A stretch of 32,704 bases of DNA from DATGHS01 sp035307785 (GTDB lineage: Bacteria > Planctomycetota > Planctomycetia > Gemmatales > Gemmataceae), in the NCBI GenBank assembly GCA_035307785.1, contig DATGHS010000246.1:1-32704 (forward strand), given 5' to 3'. Positions 1-8,571 of this stretch are shown here, piece after piece (the stretch's first letter is position 1; each line of letters starts with the position of its first letter). Under the pieces are notes generated by a model. It saw nothing but the letters and a program-made list of their open reading frames with translations. It did no database searches and was not told the origin of the DNA. A program made the translations under genes and the position numbers.

Positions 1-1
1 T

Positions 2-2596
2 GCCAATGGCGCCTACTCCTTCACGAACCTGGCGGCGGGCGTCTACACGGTCAACGAGATCGCGCCGAACGGCTTCGTGCCGGAGACGGCCAACGTGGGC
101 ACACCGTTTGGCGGCAACGCATTCATTGGCCTGACTTCCAACATCGTCATCCCGCAAACGGCCAACGGCGTGGCCGGGATAAATTACAACTTCCCCGAAA
201 AGCAAACGCCGCTCAATTCGATCAGCGGCTATAAGTTCCAGGAACCGAATGGCAACAACGACACAACCATTGGCCCCAATGATTCAGGCGTGGCGGGCGC
301 CACGGTCGTGCTTACCGGAACGCAAACTGGCACTGGAACCGCAGTCACGCTGACTCAAACCACCGCTGCCAATGGGTTCTACCAGTTCACTGGCCTGGCG
401 GCCGGCACCTATCAACTGACCGAAACGCCGCCTGCCGGCCTCAATCTTGCTCCGGCCACATCTGGGCCGGCCGTAGGTACACCGTTCGGCGGCACGGCCA
501 GCGTGAGCGGGAATAAGGAAATCATTTCGAACATCGTGATCCCTGTGAACGCCAACGGTGTCAACGGCGTGAACGGCACCGAATACAACTTCCCGGAAAT
601 TCCATCGCTAGCCAATACGCAGCTCAGCGGCCACAAGTTCTACGATCCTTTGAAGAACGAAAGTGCCGCTACCGATGTCGGCATCCCAGGCGTCACAATG
701 GTGTTGACCGGGACATCGACCTCCGGGGCAGGCATTTCCCTAACGACCACGACTGATGCGAACGGGGCTTACACCTTTAACCCGCCACCATCAGCTGGCA
801 ATCCGGCGGGCGGCCTGCCTGCCGGAACATACACAGTGACCGAAATCCCGCCGGCGACGTTTACTCCGCCTGGCTCCAACACGCCCGTGACCCTTACTTC
901 TGAGGCGCCTGTGCCCGGCACCGTGGCCGGGACTCCTTCCGGTACGCCTGGAAATAACCAGATTTCAAGCATCACGATCACGGCCGATGCTAACGGCAGC
1001 GCAGTCGGCCCAGGCATCAATTACAACTTCTTCGACGCGCCGGCTAACGGGATCGATTCGATCAGTGGGTACAAATATCAGGAACCGTTCCTTGTAGCCG
1101 GGGAACCAAATCGCATACGCGATACTGCCGATAAGCCGATCGTCGGCGGCGACCTGGTACTGACCGGCATCACGGCGAGCGGGCAAACCATTACTCCGGT
1201 GACGACCACGACCGACGCCACCGGTTTCTTCGAGTTCACGAACCTTCAGCCTGGCGTCTACTCGATTACCGACCCGCTGCCGGCGGGCCTGATTCTTACG
1301 GCAGAATTGCCGGTTCCGGGTACGCCGTTTGGCGGCACGCCGCTCAATCTTGGCAACAACCTGGTGGAGATCACCAATATCGTCGTTCCGGCCAACCCAC
1401 TCAACGTGGCCGGCGTGAACTACGATTTTCCATTTACCATCCCGCCGGCTATAAGCACAGTAGCCTCGGCGGGCGGCCCGGTCGGCACGGTCATCAACGA
1501 CCAGGCCGTCCTGATCGGCGGCTCGGACCCGACTGGCACTATCCTCTTCAAGTTAACCGCGCCGGACGGCACCACAGCGGCTACAGAAGCGGTGACGATC
1601 AACGGAGCGGGAACCTACAACACGCCTACCGGCGTAACGACTACACAAGTGGGCGCCTATAAGTGGTCGGCCACTTATAGCGGCGACGCCTTTAACCCGT
1701 CGGTTTCGGACAATGGCGTCAACGAGACTTCGACCATCGGAGGCGGCCTCAATTCGATCAGCGGCATCAAGTTCAAGGACGCGAATCGCAATGATACCTT
1801 TGACAACGGCGACAGCGGCGTCGCCGGGGCGACTATCGTCTTAACCGGCACGCAGACCGCGACTGGTACGGCGGTAACTCAGACGACGACCACCGGCACG
1901 GATGGCAGCTACTCGTTTACTGGCTTGCTGCCGGGAAGCTACACGTTGACGGAAACGCCGCCGGCGAACATCAACCTAGTTCCGGAGAACCCGAACGTTG
2001 GCACGCCGTTTGGCGGTTCCGGAAGCGTGAATGGCATCCACGAAGTCATCGGGAACATCGTGATTCCGACCAACGCCGTGAACGTGGCCGGAGTAAACTA
2101 CAACTTTCCAGAAGTGCCGCCGCTGGCCAACACGCAGATCAGCGGCTTTAAGTTCTATGATCCTTTGGGCACGCGCAGCGCGGCAACCGACGTCGGCATT
2201 CCGGGCGTGACAATGGTGTTGACCGGCACTTCGAATACCGGTGCTGGAATCACGTTGACCACGACGACGGGTGCCAATGGCGCCTTTACATTCAATCCGC
2301 CGCCTTCGGCGGCAAACCCGCTGGGCGGAATCCCGCCGGGAACATACACTATCACCGAGATACCACCCGCCACGTACACCCCCGCGGGTAGTAACACCCC
2401 GGTGCAACTGATTTCCGAGTTGCCGATTCCAGGGACTGTTGCCGGGACGCCGAGCGGTACCCCGGGCGCCAACATGATCTCGAGCATTGTGGTCACGGCG
2501 GACGCCAATGGCGACGCGGTCGGCCCCGGGATTAACTATGACTTCTTTGATACGGCCTCAATTTATTCGAAGCGGTTCTTCCTTGCAAACGGGTGA
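2..2596 (+). CDS. Giant SdrD B-like repeat surface protein, 5'-truncated by window edge
   Basis: The frame is open from base 2, so this is the C-terminal 864 residues of a longer protein; the GTG at 77 is not a real start. It is built from B-like beta-sandwich repeats of about 120 residues. Each opens with SISGxKF or NTQxSGxKFYDP and runs through GVAGxTxVLTG, TTTTxANGxYxF and GTPFGG to a closing YNFPE or YNFFD. Repeat openings lie near 215, 611, 1055, 1750 and 2129. A different, Ig-like segment without the repeat signature sits at about 1444-1740 and is absent from the downstream paralog. B-like repeats in SdrD bind calcium and act as rigid stalks on secreted proteins. The DxNxNDxxDNGD loop near 1775 fits that, but several other repeats have lost it. 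The C-terminus ends SKRFFLANG, almost as in the neighbour. The role is inferred to be an extracellular or cell-surface protein; the ligand is unknown. Confidence 0.85.
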   Translation, partial: ANGAYSFTNLAAGVYTVNEIAPNGFVPETANVGTPFGGNAFIGLTSNIVIPQTANGVAGINYNFPEKQTPLNSISGYKFQEPNGNNDTTIGPNDSGVAGATVVLTGTQTGTGTAVTLTQTTAANGFYQFTGLAAGTYQLTETPPAGLNLAPATSGPAVGTPFGGTASVSGNKEIISNIVIPVNANGVNGVNGTEYNFPEIPSLANTQLSGHKFYDPLKNESAATDVGIPGVTMVLTGTSTSGAGISLTTTTDANGAYTFNPPPSAGNPAGGLPAGTYTVTEIPPATFTPPGSNTPVTLTSEAPVPGTVAGTPSGTPGNNQISSITITADANGSAVGPGINYNFFDAPANGIDSISGYKYQEPFLVAGEPNRIRDTADKPIVGGDLVLTGITASGQTITPVTTTTDATGFFEFTNLQPGVYSITDPLPAGLILTAELPVPGTPFGGTPLNLGNNLVEITNIVVPANPLNVAGVNYDFPFTIPPAISTVASAGGPVGTVINDQAVLIGGSDPTGTILFKLTAPDGTTAATEAVTINGAGTYNTPTGVTTTQVGAYKWSATYSGDAFNPSVSDNGVNETSTIGGGLNSISGIKFKDANRNDTFDNGDSGVAGATIVLTGTQTATGTAVTQTTTTGTDGSYSFTGLLPGSYTLTETPPANINLVPENPNVGTPFGGSGSVNGIHEVIGNIVIPTNAVNVAGVNYNFPEVPPLANTQISGFKFYDPLGTRSAATDVGIPGVTMVLTGTSNTGAGITLTTTTGANGAFTFNPPPSAANPLGGIPPGTYTITEIPPATYTPAGSNTPVQLISELPIPGTVAGTPSGTPGANMISSIVVTADANGDAVGPGINYDFFDTASIYSKRFFLANG

Positions 2597-2641
2597 GGAA
2601 GCATGCCGTCAGGAAATGCGGCCTTAAACGACGAATCGGGT

Positions 2642-2691
2642 GCTGGCCGTGCCCAGGAGCTTGGGAACGGCCAGCGTTCCATAACTGGAAC
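2642..2691 (+). terminator. Two adjacent hairpins after the first repeat gene
   Basis: About 45 bases after the stop, GCTGGCCG (2642-2649) pairs with CGGCCAGC (2668-2675), and an inner CCCA/TGGG extends the stem. A second hairpin, GTTCCA-taac-TGGAAC, follows directly at 2676-2691. There is no clear T-run, so function as a terminator is only plausible. Confidence 0.35.
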
Positions 2692-2833
2692 AGGAATCTG
2701 AGCAATACCCCTTCGGAGGATCCCTAAGCAGTTTCGCCCTCGCCCGCTCGGTATAACGCCCATTTAATCGCGTCTTCCAGCTGCGTTGGCGAACGCACAT
2801 TCCCAGAAACAGCTGGACTATCCCTAAATCTGA

Positions 2834-2933
2834 AAAATGGTGATCACTGCCGACGCTCATGGCAATGACGTCGGCCCCGACATCAACCGCGACTTCTTTG
2901 ATGTTCGGGAATTTCGAGATGGCAGTTCCACGC
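2834..2933 (+). pseudogene. Remnant of a third SdrD-like gene (C-terminal end)
   Basis: An isolated stretch in the spacer translates as VITADAHGNDVGPDINRDFFD. This matches the VVTADANGDAVGPGINYDFFD that closes the last repeat of both flanking giant genes. It is preceded in frame by a TGA (2831-2833). The match continues weakly at DNA level to about 2933: aatttcgagatggcagttcc here against the aatttattcgaagcggttcttcc region before the upstream gene's stop. It reads as the worn 3' end of another copy left after deletion. The open frame continues to 3190, but nothing recognisable follows. Confidence 0.6.
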
Positions 2934-3212
2934 CCATTCAGGGGCCCGGGACGCCAGCACCCAAGCCGCCAGGAGAAAGGCGGCTCACGAAAATGCCTCT
3001 CAGCAGGGCCATGCTCCCGCCCTTTGGCATCGCCCCAACGGGTTTTCGTGCGACGGCCATGGCGGCTGCATCCCGTCGTGAGTTGTTGGCGTCGGTCGGA
3101 CGGATTTTCTCCCGTTTGGAATCCCGCCTTTGCCTGACGCTCAAACAGGAGTTTGGCCGAAAGCATCTATTTATCTTAAGCCCTACATAAAGATCTTCCC
3201 ACCGGAGCAGCC

Positions 3213-6200
3213 ATGAGCAGTTTCCCCCTCAACTGCTGGGTATCTCGTCCCTTGAATCGCGTTTTCCGCCGCCGCGCTCGCCGGGCGACCCTGCAAATAC
3301 CAGCTGGCGCGCGGTTGCGCGTCGAGCAGCTGGAACAGCGCGATGTGCCCAGCACCGGGGTCGTTGGAACCGTGTTCCAGGATAACAACGGCAACGGAAT
3401 GCTCTCCAGCAACGATCCCGGCGTCGCCGGCGAAACCGTTTACCTCACGGGCATCGATTCCCTGGGCGTCCAAGTGTCGTCCACGACCACGACCGATGGC
3501 AAGGGCAATTATCACTTTGCCAATCTCGATCCAGGAAGCTACGTCATCTCCGATGCGCCGCCCAACGGCAGCGAAAACGCGAGTAATACGTTCGACCTCA
3601 GCGTGACCACCATGGCCACAGCGACCGATACGGTGAATTTTCCGCAATTGTCGGGTGTCACGACCGCGCCGGCGGTCATGAATTCGTCGTCCAGCACCAC
3701 ATCGACGGCAGGAAACATGACGTCCTCGACGGACACGATGAGTTCAATGGCGTCGAACGGGACTTACACCTGCTCGAATGGCATGAGTGCTAACAACAGC
3801 TGCAACGACAACTGGTTGCCAACCGGCAGCCAGAGTAATTGCAGCAACAACTGGGACACCGGCAACCAGAACTGGAACGACTCGAACAATTGCGATACAG
3901 GCAACCAGAATTGGAACAACAACAACTGCGACCAGAATAACAACTGCGACCAGAACAACAACAGTCACCATAGCAACTGCGGCGATATGCAGCCATCGTG
4001 CACAACGACTTGCTCGACGACGGCAAGCTGCACGACAACGATGACCTGCGACAGCACCTGCGGCTCGCATTCGAACAAGGACAATTGCTCCACCTGTTCG
4101 ATGTGCGGCAACAACTGCGGCGGCAGTTGTAACAGCAATTGCAAGCCGCAGACGGTGACCTATTCACTGAGCGGCTACAAGTTCAATGACGTGAATGCCA
4201 ACGGCCAGTTCGACAACGGCGACGTCGGTCTTGCAGGCGTGACGATTGAGTTGACGGGCACCGATACGACCGGCGTTTCCGTCGACCTCTCGACCACGAC
4301 GGACGCCAACGGCTTCTATTCGTTCACCGGCCTGAATTCCGGCACCTATTCCTTGACCGAGTTCTCGCCGGCCGGCTTTACGAATGAAACCGCTATCGTT
4401 GGCACAGGCTTCGGTGGCACGTCGGGAACGCCCACCGCAACCCAAAACACGATCACCGACATCGTCATCCCGACCATCACCTGCACGACGCAAGGTTGCG
4501 GCTACGACTTCCCGGAAATCCAAACGCCGAAGAATTCCATCAGCGGCATCAAGTTCAACGACGTGAACAAGAACGATACGCTCGACAACGGCGATGTCCG
4601 CATGGCCGGCGTGACGATCGTACTGACGGGTGTGGAGACAGCCACGGGCAATAGGGTGAGCTTCACCACCACCACCGACGCCAACGGCGCTTACTTGTTC
4701 ACGAACCTGAATGCCGGCGTCTACACGGCGAGTGAGATCGCCCCGGCTGGCTTCGTGCCGGAGACCGCGAATGTCGGTACGCCGTTCGGCGGCAATGCCT
4801 TTATTGGCTTGACCTCGAACATCGTGATCCCGACCGGGGGCCCGGGCCAAGCGGGCGTCAATTACAACTTCCCGGAAACGCAGCAGCAATCACCCAAGAA
4901 TTCCATCAGCGGCGTCAAGTTCAACGATGTGAACAAGAACGACACGCTGGATAACGGCGATGTCCGCATGGCCGGCGTGACCATTGTGCTGACGGGTGTG
5001 GAGACGGCCACGGGCAATGCGGTGAGCTTCACCACCACCACCGATGCCAACGGCGCCTACTTGTTCACCAACCTGAACGCTGGCGTGTATACGGTCAACG
5101 AAATCGCTCCGGCTGGCTTCGTGCCGGAGACCGCGAATGTCGGTACGCCGTTCGGCGGCAATGCCTTTATCGGCTTGACCTCGAACATCGTCATTCCAAC
5201 CGGCGGTCCGGGCCAGGCCGGCGTCAATTACAATTTCCCGGAAACGCAGCAGCAATCACCCAAGAACTCGATCAGCGGCATCAAGTTCAACGACGTCAAT
5301 GGCAACGACACGCTCGACAACGGCGATGTCCGCATAGCCGGCGTAACCATCGTGCTGATTGGTGTGGAGACCGCTACCGGGAATTCGATCAGTCTGACGA
5401 CCACGACCGATACCAACGGGGCTTATTCCTTCACGAACCTGAATGCCGGCGTCTACACGGTGAGTGAGATCGCCCCGGCCGGCTTCGTGCCGGAGACCGC
5501 GAATGTCGGTACGCCGTTTGGTGGCAATGCCTTTATCGGCTTGACTTCGAACATCGTCATTCCAACCGCTGGTCCGGGCCAGGCCGGTGTCAACTACAAC
5601 TTTCCGGAAACGCAGCAGCAATCACCCAAGAACTCGATCAGCGGCATCAAGTTCAACGATGTGAACGGCAACGATACGCTGGATAACGGCGACGTCCGCA
5701 TGGCCGGCGTAACCATTGTGCTGACGGGTGTCGAGACCGCGACCGGGAATTCGATCAGTCTGACGACCACGACCGATACCAACGGGGCTTATTCCTTCAC
5801 GAACCTGAATGCCGGCGTCTACACCGTCAACGAAATTGCGCCGGCCGGCTTCGTGCCGGAGACCGCGAATGTCGGCACGCCGTTCGGTGGCAATGCCTTT
5901 ATTGGCTTGACTTCGAACATCGTCATCCCGACCGGCGGTCCGGGCCAGGCCGGCGTCAATTACAACTTCCCGGAAACGAAGGTGCCGTATTCGATCAGCG
6001 GCATCAAGTACTTTGACAAGAACAAAAACGATGTCTTCGATGCGGGCGACCAGGGCCTGGCCGGCGTGACCATTGTTCTCTCCGGCACGCAAACGGCAAC
6101 CGGCACTTCCGTCAGCCTGACCACCACGACGGACGCCAACGGCGCTTACTCGTTCACCAATTTGATGCCGGGTTCTTATCAACTCACGGAATTGGTGCCG

Positions 6201-8456
6201 ACCGGCATTCAAAACCCGCCCCTGGCGGCGACCTTGATCGACGAGACGGCCAACGTGGGCACGCCGTTCGGCGGCACGCCCGGCCCCATCGTGACTTTGC
6301 CCGGTGGCAAGCAGAATCACATTCAGAATATCGTGATTCCGACCACGCCGGGGGGCGCAGCCGGGGTCAACTACAATTTCCCAGAGACGACGCCGAACAA
6401 TAACTCGATCAGCGGCATCAAGTTCAACGACGTGAACGGCAACGACACGTTGGACAACGGCGATGCCGGCATAGCCGGCGTCACCATCGTGTTGTCCGGC
6501 GTCGATTCGGCAACCGGCGCGCCAGTGAACCTGACCACGACCACCGATGCCAATGGCGCCTACTCCTTCACGAACCTGGCGGCGGGCGTCTACACGGTCA
6601 ACGAGATCGCGCCGAACGGCTTCGTGCCGGAGACGGCCAACGTGGGCACACCGTTTGGCGGCAATGCCTTCATTGGCCTGACCTCCAATATCGTCATTCC
6701 ACAGTCGGCCAACGGCGTGGCCGGGATAAATTACAACTTCCCCGAAAAGCAAACGCCGCTCAATTCCATTAGTGGCTTCAAATTTAAGGAGCCGGCCAAC
6801 GACACGGATTCCGACGCGACGCTCGATGCGAACGATGTCGGTGTGGCCGGCGCGACGGTGGTCTTGACCGGCACGCAAACGGGGACCGGCACCGCAGTCA
6901 CCCTCACGCTGACCACGGCCGCCAACGGCTTCTATCAGTTCACCGGACTGGCTGCGGGGACTTATACTCTCACGGAAACCCCGCCCGCCGGCAGCAATCT
7001 GGCGCCCGATCCGCAAGGCCCGAGCGTGGGCACGCCCTTCGGCGGAACGCCAAGCGTGAGCGGTAACCAGGAGATCATCTCGAACATTGTGATTCCGGTG
7101 AACGCGAACGGCCAGAATGGCGTGAACGGGATCAACTACAACTTCCCGGAAATTCCGTCGCTGGCCAACACCCAGTTGAGCGGCTTTAAGTTCTACGACC
7201 CAACCAACACCGAAAACCCCGCGACCGATACCGGTATTCCAGGGGTCACCATGGTCTTGACCGGCATGTCCGACGCCGGCGCGGCCGTTACCTTGACCAC
7301 GACAACCGGCACCAACGGCGCCTACACGTTCAATCCGCCGCCATCGGCAAACAACCCGCTCGGCGGTCTGCCTCCGGGCACATATACCGTCACCGAAATC
7401 CCGCCCGCCTCCTTTACGCCGCCCGGTCAAACGACCCCCGTGCCACTGGTGTCCGAAACGCCCAAGCCGGGCACCGTGGCCGGTGTGCCGTCGGGCACGG
7501 CCGGCACCAACTTGATCTCGGCCATCGTGATCACAGCCGATGCCAATGGCAACGCGATTGGCCCAGGCATTAACTACAACTTCTTTGATTCGCCCGCGGT
7601 GAACTCGATTAGCGGCTTCAAATTCCAGGAACCGAATGGCCACAATGATACTACGATCGGCCCCAGTGACTCGGGCGTCGCCGGCGCCACGGTGGTATTG
7701 ACCGGCACCCAAACGGCCACTGGCACGACGATCACCCTGACGCAGACTACGGCCGCCAATGGCTTTTACCAGTTCACCGGCCTGCTGCCGGGCACCTACA
7801 CTCTGACCGAAACTCCGCCCGCAGGCAGCAATCTCGCTCCTGCTACCTCTGGGCCGGCGGTTGGCACGCCATTCGGCGGCACGGGTTCGGTGAGCGGCAT
7901 TGACGAAGTGATCTCGAACATCTTGATCCCGGCGACTGCGAGCGGCGTGGCCGGCGTGAATTACAACTTCCCTGAAGTGCCGCCGCTGGCCAATACTCAG
8001 ATCAGCGGCTTCAAGTTCTACGATCCATCGGCGACTCGCAATGCCGCGGCCGACGTGGGCATCCCCGGCGTCACGATGGTGCTGTCGGGCACTTCGAACA
8101 CCGGCGCGGCGATCACGCTGACCACCACGACGGGTGCGAACGGCGCGTTCACGTTCAACCCGCCGCCGTCGGCCGCGAATCTGCTGGGCGGCATCCCTCC
8201 GGGAACCTACACGATCACGGAAGTTCCGCCGGCGACCTTTACGCCGCCCGGCATCAACACTCCGGTCCAGCTGTTTTCGCTGTTGCCAATACCAGGAACG
8301 GTGGCGGGAGTGCCGTCTGGCGTCGCGGGCAACAATATGATCTCGAACATCGTGGTCACGGCTGATGCCAACGGCGATGCGGTTGGCCCGGGCATCAATT
8401 ACGATTTCTTCGATTCGCCGGTATTCTCGAAGCGGAGCTTCCTCGCGAACCCGTAA
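3213..8456 (+). CDS. Giant SdrD B-like repeat surface protein with Cys/Asn-rich insert
   Basis: A protein of 1747 residues. The start is ATG 3213, with GGAG 5 bases upstream. An Arg-rich leader is followed by VEQLEQRDVPS (residues 37-47), the planctomycete LExLExRxxP motif. One B-like repeat follows (about 48-130). Next comes a Ser/Thr linker and a remarkable Asn/Cys-rich stretch (about 184-311, 18 cysteines). Eleven more B-like repeats run from about residue 316 to the end. Four consecutive ones (from 4530, 4896, 5262 and 5628) have an exact 366-bp period. Calcium-type loops such as DVNKNDTLDNGD recur. The tail is SPVFSKRSFLANP. B-like repeats are known from secreted adhesin stalks, so a cell-surface or extracellular structural role is inferred. 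No LPXTG or C-terminal TM anchor is visible. It is a tandem paralog of the gene upstream. Confidence 0.88.
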   Translation: MSSFPLNCWVSRPLNRVFRRRARRATLQIPAGARLRVEQLEQRDVPSTGVVGTVFQDNNGNGMLSSNDPGVAGETVYLTGIDSLGVQVSSTTTTDGKGNYHFANLDPGSYVISDAPPNGSENASNTFDLSVTTMATATDTVNFPQLSGVTTAPAVMNSSSSTTSTAGNMTSSTDTMSSMASNGTYTCSNGMSANNSCNDNWLPTGSQSNCSNNWDTGNQNWNDSNNCDTGNQNWNNNNCDQNNNCDQNNNSHHSNCGDMQPSCTTTCSTTASCTTTMTCDSTCGSHSNKDNCSTCSMCGNNCGGSCNSNCKPQTVTYSLSGYKFNDVNANGQFDNGDVGLAGVTIELTGTDTTGVSVDLSTTTDANGFYSFTGLNSGTYSLTEFSPAGFTNETAIVGTGFGGTSGTPTATQNTITDIVIPTITCTTQGCGYDFPEIQTPKNSISGIKFNDVNKNDTLDNGDVRMAGVTIVLTGVETATGNRVSFTTTTDANGAYLFTNLNAGVYTASEIAPAGFVPETANVGTPFGGNAFIGLTSNIVIPTGGPGQAGVNYNFPETQQQSPKNSISGVKFNDVNKNDTLDNGDVRMAGVTIVLTGVETATGNAVSFTTTTDANGAYLFTNLNAGVYTVNEIAPAGFVPETANVGTPFGGNAFIGLTSNIVIPTGGPGQAGVNYNFPETQQQSPKNSISGIKFNDVNGNDTLDNGDVRIAGVTIVLIGVETATGNSISLTTTTDTNGAYSFTNLNAGVYTVSEIAPAGFVPETANVGTPFGGNAFIGLTSNIVIPTAGPGQAGVNYNFPETQQQSPKNSISGIKFNDVNGNDTLDNGDVRMAGVTIVLTGVETATGNSISLTTTTDTNGAYSFTNLNAGVYTVNEIAPAGFVPETANVGTPFGGNAFIGLTSNIVIPTGGPGQAGVNYNFPETKVPYSISGIKYFDKNKNDVFDAGDQGLAGVTIVLSGTQTATGTSVSLTTTTDANGAYSFTNLMPGSYQLTELVPTGIQNPPLAATLIDETANVGTPFGGTPGPIVTLPGGKQNHIQNIVIPTTPGGAAGVNYNFPETTPNNNSISGIKFNDVNGNDTLDNGDAGIAGVTIVLSGVDSATGAPVNLTTTTDANGAYSFTNLAAGVYTVNEIAPNGFVPETANVGTPFGGNAFIGLTSNIVIPQSANGVAGINYNFPEKQTPLNSISGFKFKEPANDTDSDATLDANDVGVAGATVVLTGTQTGTGTAVTLTLTTAANGFYQFTGLAAGTYTLTETPPAGSNLAPDPQGPSVGTPFGGTPSVSGNQEIISNIVIPVNANGQNGVNGINYNFPEIPSLANTQLSGFKFYDPTNTENPATDTGIPGVTMVLTGMSDAGAAVTLTTTTGTNGAYTFNPPPSANNPLGGLPPGTYTVTEIPPASFTPPGQTTPVPLVSETPKPGTVAGVPSGTAGTNLISAIVITADANGNAIGPGINYNFFDSPAVNSISGFKFQEPNGHNDTTIGPSDSGVAGATVVLTGTQTATGTTITLTQTTAANGFYQFTGLLPGTYTLTETPPAGSNLAPATSGPAVGTPFGGTGSVSGIDEVISNILIPATASGVAGVNYNFPEVPPLANTQISGFKFYDPSATRNAAADVGIPGVTMVLSGTSNTGAAITLTTTTGANGAFTFNPPPSAANLLGGIPPGTYTITEVPPATFTPPGINTPVQLFSLLPIPGTVAGVPSGVAGNNMISNIVVTADANGDAVGPGINYDFFDSPVFSKRSFLANP
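3762..4145 (+). other. Cys/Asn-rich low-complexity domain inside the giant protein
   Basis: Codons here encode about 18 cysteines among Asn, Ser, Thr, Gln, Trp and His, including CDQNNNCDQNNNSHHSNC and a CSTCSMCGNNCGGSCNSNC cluster with several CxxC spacings. At the DNA level the tract is dominated by aac/tgc codons. Only two cysteines were noticed in the repeats that follow and one in the leader. Such a tract could form disulfide cross-links or bind metal; neither can be settled from sequence. Confidence 0.75.
4530..5993 (+). repeat. Four tandem 366-bp coding repeats
   Basis: The units begin at 4530, 4896, 5262 and 5628 with aagaaytcsatcagcggc and have an exact 366-bp (122-codon) period. 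They differ at scattered positions only. The fourth unit leads into a more divergent repeat at about 5991. This indicates recent tandem amplification or gene conversion within the gene. Confidence 0.85.
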
Positions 8457-8480
8457 AGGATCCAGTCCCAGAAGCGCAAC

Positions 8481-8527
8481 AAAAAGGGAACCGCGAACGT
8501 CCAAGTTCGTGGTTCCCTTTCTTTTGG
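8481..8527. terminator. Strong, probably bidirectional terminator between convergent genes
   Basis: A 16-bp stem, aaagggaaccgcgaac (8483-8498) with gttcgtggttcccttt (8505-8520), has one G-T wobble and a six-base loop. It is flanked by AAAAA on the left and CTTTT on the right. It lies 26 bases after the stop of the + gene and about 50 bases beyond the stop of the - gene, so it can serve both. Confidence 0.85.
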
Positions 8528-8571
8528 CTGCCGCGCCGACGCGGTTTGGAACCGCTGGCCAATGTGCGATC

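Larger units (their letters stand above)
2597..3212. other. 616-bp spacer between the two giant repeat genes
   Basis: Apart from the hairpins at 2642-2691 and the gene remnant at 2834-2933, no feature is recognisable. The short open frames on both strands have no family signature. A ribosome binding site, GGAG at 3204-3207, lies 5 bases before the ATG of the downstream gene. No convincing -35/-10 pair was found. Confidence 0.5.

Noticed and set aside
2624..3166. 180-codon minus-strand open frame in the spacer
   Set aside because: No recognisable domain or Shine-Dalgarno, and it is antisense to the gene remnant.
4530..5993. CRISPR-like regular spacing
   Set aside because: The period is 366 bp and the whole unit is coding and conserved; there are no unique spacers.
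8400..8456. LPXTG-type cell-wall anchor at the end of the giant protein
   Set aside because: No LPXTG, hydrophobic segment or anchoring tail follows the last repeat; only SKRSFLANP is present.
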